The notes: generated by a model not told the origin, from the letters alone. A stretch of DNA of 64,000 nucleotides from Acanthosoma haemorrhoidale (GCA_930367205.1 OV884011.1:111405139-111469138), one strand, 5' to 3'. Positions 12,603-24,734 are shown, counted from the stretch's first letter. A program made the numbers and translations.

Positions 12603-12768
12603 CTTTAGTTAGAATTTTCGGATGTGGGATAAATATAAAATATTTAGGGTGATCGGATCCTTGTACTAGGAGGACCTGCTTGAAGGTGGTGTGAGAGGAG
12701 TAAGGAGTGTGGGAATCCTCGGTGGAGGTTGATTGTTACGGCACAGTGGTGAGAGTCCACTGGTGGCT
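12531..12768 (-). mobile_element. LINE-B 3' fragment with 69-nt poly(A) tail and 11-bp TSD
   Basis: An uninterrupted T tract at 12,531-12,599 is the poly(A) tail of a minus-strand insertion. 12,600-12,768 is the LINE-B 3' UTR. The direct repeat AGACTGCATCA (12,520-12,530 and 12,769-12,779) is a perfect TSD. The long pure tail and perfect TSD indicate a recent event. No coding sequence is retained. Confidence 0.92.
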
Positions 12769-12952
12769 AGACTGCATCAGTACAACTTGTATAATCTCAC
12801 AGGATTACTGACAATTATTTCATGCGAGAAAATGAGTGTAGAAGAATAAGAATAAAAAAAAAGTACTAAGTTAAATCCTAAAAATGAATATACTAATATT
12901 TTAATTAATTGGACACATATGTGTGTGCCCAATATTTCCGTATTGTTTTGTT

Positions 12953-13106
12953 TACTATTTTTTTTTCCCTTAGCTCTCTAATTATAAGATTAAGGATGAG
13001 GGGAAAATAAAGGAATATTTGGGTTGAGCGGATCCTTGCACTAGGACTACCTGCTTGAAGGTGGTGTGAGGAAATTAAGGAGTGTGGGAAGCCTCGGTAG
13101 AGATTC
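12953..13106 (-). mobile_element. LINE-B 3' UTR fragment
   Basis: Short T-run, then TTAGCTCTCTAATTATAAG and the conserved GCGGATCCTTGCACTAGGA block of the LINE-B 3' UTR, truncated at GCCTCGGTAGAG. No clear TSD. It is more diverged from the two neighbouring pieces than they are from each other, and closer in sequence to the copies at 1-36 and 40-485. Confidence 0.75.
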
Positions 13107-14810
13107 TTTTTACTCTTGTTATTTTGTCTCTTAATTTTCAAAAAAAAAGAGCACATGGTGTTTGTGAATGTTTCCTTATGGTTTAGGAATTTAAAAAAAA
13201 AATAAAACAGTCGAAATAATGAATACAATTTAGAGATCCATTAGGGTAGTAGAACACATAGGTGGTATAGCAAAATGATCTATGCACATGAAATGATTTT
13301 TTGATTTGTTACCCGAGTGACACTAAACGAAGTACAGAAATAACTCCAAAGAGTGCCCCGTCTTCTCAAGCTCAGCATAAAAAATTCACGCCATGACATA
13401 CTGGATTGTTCACGCCTCCGCCCTTTAACCCCTGTTGGATGAAACTCCGTGTAACATATTTATCCCTAATAAATTATTTACACTCCCTGTTTGTATCCAC
13501 TCGGAATTGAAATGGCAGCGCTCTGATAAAAAGATATTCTATAGAGTTTTATCTTGAATTTGAGAATTACTATACGAGTGCTAAGGCAACTACTTCTGGA
13601 AGATTTTCGAAAAGGCAACATGAAAATATAGCCTGCTCTTGAGTCCTAGTCCTGGTCCTTGATCGAGGTTCTGAGTTCATCCGATAGGCAAACAAACTAT
13701 CGATGTTTGTGAATAAAGACACAGCAGTCGAAATTGATGATCAAGCCGTCAGTATAAAAGTTAGTTTACTCATTGAAAAAAATAATTATTTTGAATGGAG
13801 AGGAAAAAGTGCCTAAAAATAGGTATGGCAACTTTAGCTATCGAAAAGATCTTATGGTCTTCGAATACCTCATTTGAAAAGCTCTAAAAGAGCGCTCTTT
13901 GCCCTCTTAGAAGATTTCGGCAGGTATTCCAAAATCACTAGAGTATCTTACGAGCAGGTGAATTTATCGGAGTGATTGCTTGAACGACATCCGTAAAGGT
14001 TTCCTTCGTAGACCCAAGCCAAAACAAAAGGCAAAAGCAGTCTTTCATAGAACGGTGGGAAGGTATAAAGTTTGTCTCAGTTATCTTCAGATTATTTAAG
14101 ATTGGCGTAGAGAAAGCAGGTACAAAGAAGAGTGGAACGGCAAACATAGTAGTTGAAAGTAACGAGAATTAAAGACAGAAGATCGGGATTTGTGATAAGT
14201 ACAGGCAATGAAAGTAGTGACATCAAACGCCTTTTGAACCTCTTATCTGTTATTACAGACAAAAAAGCTTACTCCATCAGTGTTAAGGATCTGTCACTAT
14301 TAACAAGCAGGAACAAATACCAGAGGAAAGTATAGTTTCTAACAGCATGTAACCAAATTTGTGTCTTGGTCCAATGTTGTCTGTGATAAAATATGTAGTT
14401 TATATTAGTAGAAATCGCGCACATTGGCTATTTACGGTTGTATTGCTATTAATGCTGGCTTAATTTTACGTGGAGGTAACTGAAAGCATATTATTGCAGA
14501 ATGTTAAACCTTTCCCTCAGCGAGCCTAAGGTATTTGTTAAGTTCCAACCATCTTCAAAGCAACACGTGGTGTACTCTCAGTTCAAGTTAAGTTATTATT
14601 GTGATATGAGGGTGTGGTTTTTATTCCTGCACACAGGTAGGAGATTAAGCTAGATAATCACACACTGAGTTAAATAAAGTAATTTTTTAATGCCTAACTG
14701 TACTGTTATGTTATTCCATCGTTTTATTTTAAAATGCAAAATTTACTCCTCGACTGGCGCATACTGTATTCATTTAGATATTGTCTTCGCTTTATAAAAG
14801 ACGATTTTCA
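13107..14810. other. AT-rich intergenic DNA, no gene seen
   Basis: ORFs at 13,938-14,147 (minus) and 14,153-14,335 (plus, 60 aa) are not recognisable as known proteins. Confidence 0.4.
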
Positions 14811-14812
14811 TT

Positions 14813-15235
14813 TCATTTTCTTAAGCGACGTTTCGACATACCATGCGTGCCTTCTTCAATTCTTTGCGACGGTGGCAATAATGGATGTAATATGTGCAAG
14901 GTTGAGAACATGCTGTGGAACATGGAACTATATATAAATTTGGTTAAAATCTGACATCTTTCATAGATAAACCTACGCTGATATTCCAACAACTGATGCA
15001 TATCAGTTATGTATATTTTTTTGTCTAACTGCCTAGATTCTGATTGTTGATATATTCTATGCTTTAGAGCAGAAACACCGGTATTCATACTATTTAGTAA
15101 GCTATGTTCCATTTTATTTAATCCTGCAATTGAACAAATACTTCTCGGGATTCCAAGATCTCTCTTGAAGCAGGGAAATAAATATGCCCTCCATAAATTT
15201 TTATATTTTGACTGATCGTTATGTGCCGTCAAGGT
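14813..15235 (-). mobile_element. possible Penelope-like element 3' end (tentative)
   Basis: A 139-aa minus-strand ORF (14,813-15,232) matches no protein family I can name. Its last codons run through TTGAAGAAGGCACGC and GTCGAAACGTCGC. An NTGAAGAAGGC-stem-CGAAACG pattern is common at the ends of Penelope-like elements, where it can form a degenerate hammerhead ribozyme core. The core here is imperfect (TTGAAGA instead of CTGATGA). The match to Penelope elements is from general knowledge of the motif, not from protein similarity, so this could be coincidence. Confidence 0.3.
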
Positions 15236-18200
15236 AATAAACGCGGGCTGTCTCCGAGTGTGACTGAGAGAAAATCATTGCAAAGAAATGAATAAAAATT
15301 GTCAACTAAGCCCCTCAAACATTCAGAGATTCTCATTTCATCTTTTGAGGTTTTTTCGAGCTCTTGTTAAAAAAGAACTATCAATTAGTTCTAAATGAAA
15401 GTAGAGCTACGGCTCACCGAGTTTCCTTTGTTGGAGATGATCATCCGAGAGGATCGCCCAGCACTGAGAGCTTTTCTATCCGCCACCGGTCCATTTGCTT
15501 TTAGCAATATGTAGCATGGGTTAGTGGCGATAGGCTGGGCAACTTACAGCGGATACGAACGGTGATTAATCTTGCTAAGCTGCCCATCAGGAAGTTTGTG
15601 CGGTGAAGAGATGGGGATCGACCGAGATATTGTAGGCGCTGATTTATGTTTTCAACTGATTACTCAATCTGATGGGTTGTCGCTCTTTTTTTTTTTTTTT
15701 TAAATTAAAATAAACTGGATATTGATATTTAAACTAATTAAAATCCTGATACTGGAAAGATAATTTACGAAACGAATAATGATTTTATGATATCCCCCGT
15801 AAAATATTCGAATTTTTGATCCATTTCACTATTTTAGAATATATAAATGATTAAATAAATGTACTGTATTCGCTAAATAAAAATATAGTTACATGCCCGA
15901 AACTCGGAAATGCTTCAAAAACATTTCTAAAGCGACTGTTTTTAAAAGAGAATACAGCGTCTTTTAAAGTTTACCAGAATCAATATACTATTAATGGTAT
16001 TTGATATAATTTGATATACATAGAATATAACAGAAAAAAATCTTCCCCCTATGAATAATAGCAATGCACGAATAAATAAATTAATACAGCAAAAAATAAA
16101 CCTCAAAAAAGTCATTCAAGAATTGTTTTAATTAATAAATTAAAAAAAGGGCATAATCAAATAAAAGTAAACAAAAAAAAAAGAAAAGGGAAATAATGGC
16201 AATACAATTAAATACATAAATAGTAGTGGTTACCCTTTTGAAAGGTTGCAGCTAAAAGATTGAGATGAGAACATTTAAATTGTAGGAGTGGTATATAGAT
16301 AAAACATATAATAATATAAGATAAAAATAATGGTAAAAAATAATAGAAAGATCCTATAGGGTTTCAAAATTGCGTAAAGCTGAAGCATAACGGGTAGTGA
16401 GAGGGAGAGAATTTCGGAGTGAGCATGAAAGGACCGGTTGAATACTACCGATCTGTTGAGACAGGCCAGCGAATGCATCTTGGGTACCACGAGTGAGGAT
16501 TTAAACGGTAGGATATTTTAAATATAAAGGGGTTAAAACAGTCTAAACAAGAATTATTTATAAAATTACAATATATTGTAATGCAAAAAGTCTCAGTCAC
16601 AGGCAAATAAGTGATGCAGTTGCTAACTAGTGACAAATGTGAATTGGCCGGGTCTACCGAGGGCCCGATCACATTAATGATGACAAAACACGTGTCATTG
16701 ACTCGAACTCTCCAACTCCTGGATGCGGAAAATTGGTAGCGAATGTAGCAAGCTACATGTACTAATTAATACCACGTGAATTTAACGCATTAAAGGTTTA
16801 ATAAATAATTCAAAGTGTAGCTTAACGTTCATTTACAGTTAACCTCTGACCCAAGTACCTGCATAAAAAGTAACGAAACGTTTAATAATATGGGTATCAG
16901 GATTGCTCTCGCCGGCGCTGTATGATATCGAATAGTTTCGAAAAGGTATGAACCATGTATTTTAATGTAAGTTAATATAGTCCGATATAGTCTGCTGTTC
17001 CTTAATAATGAGCTGAGAATTATTTTCTGCATTTATCTACTCTAAGAAAAATTATACACAAATACTTTTCAGGACATAGGTACTTGTAAATGTTCATCCA
17101 TCAATTAAATGAATTGATTGTTTAGTTCAGTTTTTATTATGAGAGATATTTTGATTCTGTGAAATACTTAATCAACTAATTTGCTAAATTAAAATTTTAA
17201 TCAAACCTTTAGCAAAATTAATAAATAATCCAATTATCAATTTAAATTCCGTGAAAAATGATTAATTCTTGTTGGCTATTGACGTTTTTCACAATTTCTA
17301 TCAATAATATATTGTGTTGATTTCATTCGGATTAGTATAGTAAATAAATGTTTTAAGTTTTCTATACAGTCGTGAAGTGACAGAGAAACTACCACCATTA
17401 TATTCCTTACTTTGTACCTGAAATTTCCTTTATGCTTCTGGTGTTATTTTTGTAAGTAATATAGCTACTGGTAGTAATACAGCTACGTATCTACTTGCTT
17501 GTTGGATTTATTCCGTTTTAGCATTTCATCTCTCTCTTACTCTGTCTAACTACCTGTGAGATCGTTACTATTTCCATATTTTGCAACCGTGGCAATAAAA
17601 TTTGCATATGCTATCACGTCCCGGAAACTTTGTCTGTTTTAATCACTGACGCGTAATCATACTTTCACAACCTCTGATTTTCATTTAGTTCTCTGGATAA
17701 ATAATTATGAGGCTAAGATGAGGGGTTTGACAGTTCATTTGTTTCCGATCGAACACAGGTTTTCAAAATCAGCAAATAATATTTTCATATTAGAAACTAT
17801 GCCTTCCAACGCTAATAAATTATTCTGAACTTTGATAATGCTCAACATTCGCCTATCCCCAGTACGGTTTAATTGATGCCACGGTTGATCTGTGTTGACA
17901 TTGTTGATCGATTTCTGGATTACAGGTGTGTGTGCTTCGGGCCAACAAGCCTTGTAACCTACTGTCGCCGCCTCCACTCTAATTGTCAGCAATATTAACT
18001 CCAGCCCGCTCGAATCGTTTCGAGTGTAATACTCAAGGCACTGGATGTTGTTGTTTCTCAACTGTTTGCTTCCTGGGAAAATTTGGTCAAAATGTGTCTA
18101 CATTTCTTCTTTAACTTCGTTCCTCTCTATTCCTATTTCCTATTTCCTCTCTATAGGTGATTACCTCCGATGTACTAAATACCAATCCCCTGTCGGGTTC

Positions 18201-18554
18201 CTATTACAAGCTGTATCTAGAAAATCGGTTTTTCTCTTTCCATGACTTTATTGTATACTTTTCTCTACTACACCACACAAGTACGTCAGATTTATGGTTA
18301 CACCTCCTCATTATGGACTCCCAGTAAATCTTCTATCCACTTCACTTCTTCCTGTTACGTTCTTACCTTTGCGTAATCTAATTCAAATATTTTATTCTAT
18401 CCATACTCCATCTTTTCTCCCCAGAACCATGATTTTCAGCAATCTAGACGCCCTTCTCGGATAAAAAACATCCAAACAGATCTTAAAGCTTTGGATTAGA
18501 ATAAAATCTACTTCATTTTAGTAACCATTTTGCGAAGAAGTCGAAGCTAACACG
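15236..18554. other. mostly AT-rich intergenic DNA, no gene seen
   Basis: A GC-richer patch at ~15,410-15,650 and another at ~16,430-16,690 look like unidentified old repeats. The 108-aa minus ORF at 17,735-18,061 has no recognisable domain. The rest is AT-rich with many homopolymer runs. Confidence 0.4.
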
Positions 18555-19105
18555 CACGAAGTCTTACCGGCTTGCGCACTTATTGACTTCCCCCAATCTA
18601 TCACTGCGTCTCAAGCTATTGATATACAAGAGCATACTATGGCCTACTCTGCTGTATGGTGCACCGCTATTTCGTTATCTGACGTATACGACAGCTAAGA
18701 AACTCCAACAATTCCAAAACGGTATACTGATGAAAGTGGTCAGAGGTATTTCATTCGAGCAGCGAACAAACAGTGAGCTGCATGAGATATTTGAGCTGCC
18801 TACGGTGGATGAATTCATCCAGCGTAGACATATCAGATTTTTCGACTCATTACAATATTTAACAAACCCGGTGTTTAACACTATAACCCCCGCTCCGTTC
18901 CCCCATCGATGGCAGGACGCTGTCGCGGCTGGAACACTCTAGTCCTAGATTCTACGTAGAGATTTAGTTTGTTATGTTTAGTTTGTTTTGTTTTGTTTTG
19001 TTTAGTTTGTTTTGTTTTGTTCCTAGTGTTTAGTGTTTGGTGTTTAGTGTTGTATAAGAACGATGAACTTTTAACGACAATAAAAATTATATTATATTTA
19101 AGCAC
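18555..19105 (+). mobile_element. LINE-B-related RT C-terminus and 3' UTR
   Basis: The ORF at 18,583-18,942 (119 aa) carries the post-RT region of the LINE-B group. LSLRLKLLIYKSILWPTLL and LQQFQN, followed by RRHIRFFDSL, align without gaps to the end of the RT ORF at 41,006-42,304. Sequence identity is moderate, so it is a separate subfamily. After the stop come TTTG/TTTAG-rich simple repeats (18,965-19,050) and a terminal AATAAAAATTATA block. The copy is 5'-truncated but the surviving frame is intact. Confidence 0.8.
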
Positions 19106-19449
19106 TCCGCCAAATGCATGTAAAAGCAGAAAGAGGAAAAATATGTAATCCAATTATTTTGTTATTTTTCTTTTTGTACATTGTATTTTTGTGGTTTTGA
19201 AATTAAAAAAAAAAAAAAAAAATCTACTCCTGCTGTATAGTAATCACTAATATTTATATATTTAATTTTATTACTATTATTTTTTGATTTAATATCCCCG
19301 TATTGTACTACATATTTTGTATTTGAATAAATTCTTGGACTATATTTTTTGATTTCAGGTATACAGTTTGTTTTTATTAATATTTTATCCCCCCCCCATG
19401 TGATGTAAAGTAACATTTTTGTTGGTCAGAGTGTTATTTATATTCTATA
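19106..19449. other. AT-rich DNA, no gene seen
   Basis: Contains an A18 run and a C8 run. No coding signal. Confidence 0.4.
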
Positions 19450-19990
19450 TTAGGTAGGTAGACGAAATGTTACAAAAAAAAATTGAAGAACTGTTATTCA
19501 AGCTGGTATACGAAGTTTTATAAACAAATAACAAGAATTTTTTCCAATCTTCGAAGCTTTTTCCAAAATCACTTTTCGATAAAGCTCTTAGCTCCTTCAG
19601 CGATTCTTCTTTTTTTTTCTTTTATCTCATAAACGGTGTCAAAACGTCGTCCTTTTAAGGTTTTTTTTCAGCTTCGGGAACAAAAAGAAGCCACAGGGAG
19701 CCATATCCGGTGAATACAATGGATGGGGTAACAGCAAAAACATGGTTGTTTTTTTCTAAAAAAATCACGAACTATCAGTGAGGGATGAGCGTGAGCGTTT
19801 TCGAGATGCGATTTCCACGCATTATTTTCCCACAATTCCGGTCGTTTTCGTCGGATCGCTTCACGTAAACGGCTCATTACTTCCATGTAATACACTTCAT
19901 TGTCCGTACGATCTTCTGTCAAGTGATGACTCATAATGCACAACACCATTGAAATCAAAAACAAATAATGATTATAAAGTTCTCGTTAGG
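19450..19990 (-). pseudogene. mariner-family transposase relic (C-terminal half)
   Basis: On the minus strand the 98-aa ORF (19,668-19,964) contains SRLREAIRRKRPELWENN followed by NAHAHPSLIVRDFF. This is the region of the second catalytic Asp of mariner transposases, where the usual motif is HDNAPAH; here the Asp position reads Glu (ENAHAH). The downstream proline-rich motif is decayed. Further along (19,490-19,640, other frame) SKSDFGKSFEDWKKFL matches the mariner C-terminus. Frameshifts and loss of the catalytic residue make this a pseudogene. Terminal inverted repeats were not found. Confidence 0.8.
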
Positions 19991-21790
19991 TTCTGGTCAA
20001 ACCTCGTATGATACGAGTGTAATTAGCAATGCATATATATTGTGTTGCCGGTTGTCATATAGTGCACAAAAAAAAGAGCCTATGGAGTTTTGCGATTCCC
20101 AGATGTACCAAATTATACTATCTTCTCTCCAAGAATAACTCATTGCCGAAGAAAAACCTTCTGGAAAGAGCTGAGTAATGGCCAAGAAACCGACATCCGA
20201 GTCTCCTTAGGCTGTTAACTATCATTTCAGTTATATTACCAAGTAAAGTAAATAAGGTGGGGCAAATTTGGTGACATGAAGTTGGTTGTAATTAAAAAAA
20301 TAGTTTAAAAAAGTCTTTTTCGGAAAAATTATTTTTATTTTCGACATGTATACTTTCTTTATTTTGTTCTTTTGAACTCCAAAGAAATCCATGTAAGAAA
20401 AGGAAAGATAACAGCGTTAGCCAAACTTTTCATCGAAATATCCTCCTGCATCCTTGCGAAAGTTGTACCCTTAGAAAACTTAGAAACTTAAAAAAGGTAA
20501 GGTAACAAGAGCAAGCAAGTTCTGGTGAATACTGGCTGTGCAAGTTATAAATGAAGTAGGAGTATAGTTATAATTTATAATTCAGTTGAAGTTAACGAAT
20601 ACTTAAACAAATCAGCAACAAACTTGGTATTTAGAATTAAGGAGTAGGTAATGTTCTAATTTAGTAAATAGTGTTGTCTTAGCAAATAAATGTTAAAACT
20701 AAGCTTTTCTTAGCAAGTTACTTCAAGCAACGGCAAGCTACTGGCAAAACAACGGCTATAACAGAATGGAACTCTTGATGAAGCAGACTAAAATCAATTA
20801 GTTTTCTTCTCATCTCTCTAACTCTCTTAACAAATAAATAAACTTAATCTACAAACAAACAAACAGATATAAAATATATTTGTGCGGACCCTCCAGTGTA
20901 AACAGTGACGTCTTGCCATACGACTTGCATGAAATGACAGTGGTATTGTAGATATTATAAAATAGGCTATAGATAGCCAAGAAGTACACGTTTAATGGGA
21001 ATTCAACATTTCTGAACTATATCTATGATACCTTAGCTTTTAATGATTTATGCTTTTAACATATTAATTCAACGCAAGGTGCTCATTTATTAATCGTGAA
21101 TACAGGATGAACGTCAAGTGGCTTTTAGGTGTACTGCTCAAAGCTTCTGATTCCAATTTCGTATGTAGGGCACATTACAAATTCTGATTTAGTTTTTTTA
21201 AATTATTAAACTCTGTTAGTAGAGGGTGGATGAATAAATCAGCACTGCTAGGTATTTTACAATTTAAATATTCCTTGTTATAATTAGCATTTAAAGAGTC
21301 CTTCGCTTATAGAAATCCACGGTTTTATGTGAAATATTTAGGTGCTTCGTTTTCAAAGCAGAAAGTTATGCGGTTGCTTATTACATATTGAGTACTTTTT
21401 TTAAATTCTTGTTCAGGTCTTAAATCACTGTATTAAGTGTTTTAAATAAATGTATAATATGATAACTGATTAAACAACTGTTAATTCAAATTAAAGAGAA
21501 AGAAAGCAGAAACCTCCCTTAGTAATTTAGAGTTCTCCCTTAAACATGAAACTTAATTTAAATATATTCTAAAATCATATAGGACAACTCATCATATTCT
21601 TTGCAAGGCACCAGTGATGGTGGAAGAAGGAACAAGAGTTCCTGGCTTTAATGTTTAGAATGTTTAGACAACCTTGAACTCCTTCGAGGGAACAAATTAT
21701 AACATTTAAACTAAAATCAGGATCTGAATTACCAGATATACACGCGTGGTAAAAAAAAACAAAAAACTCGCGCACTTAAAACTTGCAGTT
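19991..21790. other. AT-rich intergenic DNA, no gene seen
   Basis: Only short unconvincing ORFs (for example 19,997-20,185 and 21,575-21,775, both minus). Confidence 0.4.
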
Positions 21791-22125
21791 ATTTAATTTT
21801 GAACAGGATTTTTTATTTTCCGTTTATGGAGACAGCAGGAAAATAAATAAATCATAAAGCTCACACAGATATCTAGGAGGCTCCTCTTGCTGGAATAACG
21901 TCCTACATCCTCGTAGTTGATACTGCGAATAAGGTTCACCATTCGATCATGATGAATCGAGTCCCTTTGATCAGTCAAGGCTGTTCACATCTCTTCAAGG
22001 TTTCCTCCCGGCTCCGGCCGACGAATTGACTTTCAAAGCAGGACTCAAAGGTGGTCTATCGAATTGAGGACGAAAGTTCTCCACTTCACGGACAACATTA
22101 GCGATGTGCAGGAGGGTGTTATCCT
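21790..22125 (-). pseudogene. possible second mariner/Tc1-like transposase relic (tentative)
   Basis: In the minus strand near 21,865-21,905 one frame reads LFQQEEPPRYLCEL, resembling the FQQDGAPPH-type motif around the second catalytic Asp of mariner-like transposases. Around 22,085-22,125 another frame reads DNTLLHIANVVREV. Both are degraded and out of frame with each other, so this is a suggestion only. Confidence 0.25.
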
Positions 22126-22310
22126 TAAAGAAATATAAATTATCTCCTGAAGAGTACAAGAAGGTACCACCTTTTCTTTGGGATGGCTGTGATGAAAGTA
22201 CAAAGCATTATGCAATGGTCACTGTAACACATAGAGGCTTATTAAAGAGTCTAAAGAAATGCTCCATGGATCCACCTCTCAACTGCGATTATTACCTAGA
22301 ATCTTTGTGA
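22104..22310 (+). CDS. unidentified 68-aa ORF
   Basis: The protein is hydrophilic and Lys-rich at its start (LSLKKYKLSPEEYKKVPPF) and has mixed, coding-like composition, but I recognise no family. It lies between a putative transposase relic and the broken end of an LTR element, and no splice or promoter context is visible. It may be an exon fragment or chance. Confidence 0.15.
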   Translation: MCRRVLSLKKYKLSPEEYKKVPPFLWDGCDESTKHYAMVTVTHRGLLKSLKKCSMDPPLNCDYYLESL

Positions 22311-22829
22311 ATTGAGAGCCTGAAGCGGGACGTGGAATGAATGTTTGTAAGCTGACATCTACACCCTGAGTGCCTTGCAGCAAGTGAGAGGCTGGCTCCG
22401 TTTTCTTTTTTTTTTGGAAACCCTTACCACACCCTCTTCGAGTAGCTTCCTGTCTTCTGGCATCTTCGAACTGCCCACCAAACCATTCTTTCAATATTTT
22501 TTCAATTGCTTCAAATTTATAGTGTGTTATTTTTGTGAACGTGAGTCAAGTCCTAAATATCCTTCTAACTATATATATAACTACAGCCTTCCTCAGATCC
22601 TGGGTATTCATCGCTTTTACCCTCATCAGCGCGAGCGCCGTGGCATGAACTTCTGGCATAGTTCCCACTCTTCTAATATCTGCTCCCTCTACGAGATTCA
22701 AGACGGGCTGTCTCAAAACTCCTCCTTCAGTCATCTTCTCTCTTTCGCGTATAGAAGAAAAAAAAACAAAAAAAAATTACGCTCGCACTCGATAACTCTC
22801 TTTCTCCACGGTTCCCGGGTTTCGGCACC
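22310..22829 (-). pseudogene. broken gag and leader of a second Ty3/gypsy-type LTR element
   Basis: The region lies directly downstream, in minus orientation, of the LTR and primer site at 22,811-23,009, where an LTR element's leader and gag belong. The first ORF begins at 22,734 and stops at 22,546 (62 aa, starting MTEGGVLRQPVLNLVEG). A second frame continues at ~22,494-22,279 (WFGGQFEDARRQEATRRG). I cannot match it to a specific gag family, so the gag call rests on position. The element is cut off near 22,300; no pol, env or second LTR is present in the window. Confidence 0.5.
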
Positions 22830-22830
22830 A
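22811..22830 (-). promoter_or_regulatory. tRNA-Phe primer-binding site of the second LTR element
   Basis: The minus strand reads TGGTGCCGAAACCCGGGAAC, starting with the last base of the LTR. It is complementary to the 3' end of tRNA-Phe (…CCCGGGTTTCGGCACCA) over at least 17 nt. Confidence 0.8.
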
Positions 22831-23009
22831 GTTAATGTTTATTCAATTACAAGCTAAGAAAGGTTGGTAATAAGAACACGTAGAACGTTATAACAAGACT
22901 GCTTTATTTAGACCAAGATACCTCTATCTATAGGTATTACCTGTAAACATATACAGATAACATATGTTTGGGGATTAAGGCTGGGCACTAGCGGCGCCTG
23001 GACCTAACT
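22830..23009 (-). repeat. 180-bp LTR of the second retrotransposon (5' LTR)
   Basis: Minus strand: begins AGTTAGGTCC and ends ACATTAACT, the AGTT...AACT ends typical of errantivirus-like LTRs rather than TG...CA. It contains AATAAA within CTAAATAAAGC as a likely polyadenylation signal. It abuts the primer site and is flanked on its outer side by TATATATATATATA, an AT-alternating target as errantiviruses prefer. No partner LTR was found. Confidence 0.7.
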
Positions 23010-23700
23010 TATATATATATATAAAAGCGCATTTAGTGTAAAATATTTCTTTAAAAATATGGAATTTAAAAAAAAATTCATACTGAGTTATTTTTTTTGG
23101 AGTTAACTCAAGTCAACTAGATAGTGAAGAAGGCAAAATGAATGTTATTAAACCAACGTTTGGTGTCAATGTGTTGTCCAACGATTGTAAATAGGGCCTG
23201 GTCGTTTATACAAAATACTTCAGGTATATAGCTAAACACAAACAAGTAAATTTTCTATGAACTAAGTAGCTCTTGTAGGGTGCCTTTAGGATGATAAAGG
23301 TTATATTAAATTTGAGATTATATTCTCTATTAAGTTGAAAAATTTATAAAGCTATTACCAAAGGATGTACTTAACGTGATGACTGATGATTTAGCGATTG
23401 TTTGCAATATGGTAAGCTGACCGCTCATTGAGGCGATTTTGTGTTTTAACGTCCAATGTAAAAATGGGTTCGTAGCACTTTAAATTGCCTTATTTTAGGA
23501 GATACATGTAATAATAAAAAAAAAATATCACATTATTTTAAATTCAAATAAATATTCAGGTAATTAGAATCGATACTTCATTACCTCACGAAAGGTTTTC
23601 GCTTAGATCAGCCGAATAAATGCTAGGAAATTTATGCTAATGTAAACACTGCTTAAACTAGACAGCTTGGTGCTACTAAATAAAATTTTCACTGTGCTTT
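23010..23700. other. AT-rich intergenic DNA, no gene seen
   Basis: No ORF or repeat recognised. Confidence 0.4.
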
Positions 23701-23721
23701 TCCAATTTGGAATGAAATTTC

Positions 23722-23970
23722 GTGTTAATCGGATATGAAAGTTGGCTTCTACGTCAGAAGGAACAAGCTAGATTGAGAGGCGAAGAAGCTCTCCCAGGTC
23801 AGGTCATTCCTTTCGCTAGAGACCTAGAAAATCCATGTCAATATCTCCCGACCCCACTGAGCGGAACCTCCGAGCAGCTCACGGAATTTTTTGATGTTAA
23901 GCATTTGTGGTTGTTAGAAAAAAATACGTATATGCTTCACAAAATTTCAGCTGAGATATACAAAAAGTAA
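23722..23970 (+). CDS. unidentified 82-aa ORF, possible terminal exon
   Basis: The translation has mixed, soluble-protein-like composition (ESWLLRQKEQARLRGEE early, LWLLEKNTYMLHKISAEIY near the end). The stop codon overlaps an AATAAA (at ~23,970). The first codon is GTG, so the real start, if any, is elsewhere; possible splice-acceptor AGs lie at ~23,741 and ~23,757. I recognise no family and see no neighbouring exon. It is one of few ORFs here that does not look like repeat or low complexity. Confidence 0.25.
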   Translation: MLIGYESWLLRQKEQARLRGEEALPGQVIPFARDLENPCQYLPTPLSGTSEQLTEFFDVKHLWLLEKNTYMLHKISAEIYKK

Positions 23971-24734
23971 TAAAATATATATAATTTCTGGTGAAATTAT
24001 ATGTTGTACGACGGTGTACTTAAATAGTTTTATGTCATTGTTGATATGGTGGTTTTTAGTTTGGTAAATAAACAAATGACTAGAAAATAACTATTTTGAG
24101 AGATCTTTCTAAAAAAAATTCCTGCTGTATTGGGTTGATCAATGAAAAGAATAATTTATACTCTAATTAGGTTCCTTTTTAGATTTAAGAACAAATATAG
24201 TCGTCTGATAAGCGCGTTTAAAATAATTTTAAACAAAGGGAAATTACATGATCATTCGCTGTCTCACAGGTGTCGTATAAACTAGCAAGGCTTTTTACTA
24301 CCTCGTGAACTTTATGTTCCCCTGGTCATGGGACAAACTTTAACGACGTCGGTAACTGCCAAGAATTTTACACTTCTGATGTGCTACCGACATTTGATTC
24401 TACTGCATAGTGCTTCCTTTTTTTATTTTCAACACACGTTAAAGTCTTAGTGTCAATATTTGTTCATTCGACGATCGACGGTGACGATTAAATCATCAAA
24501 TCTTGTTATAAACTTATTATGAAAAAAAGATCGGTTTTTAACCCATTTAACGTTTACAGCTGAGATTATCCCACCAATAGATATGATTCTTAGATAAAAT
24601 TAACTTTTTATCATGAAGACAAAAAAAAAAATACATATATGACGAATAACGAGGAAGATGCGTAAGATACAAGACATTGGTATTTGTTAGACCGTTATAT
24701 CTTCCTCTTTGCAGTTAGTACAGGCGTTTTGTTC

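Noticed and set aside
22830..23009. Pairing this LTR with the errantivirus LTRs at 44,969 and 51,633
   Set aside because: Only the AGTT...AACT ends are shared; internal sequence, length and primer site differ.
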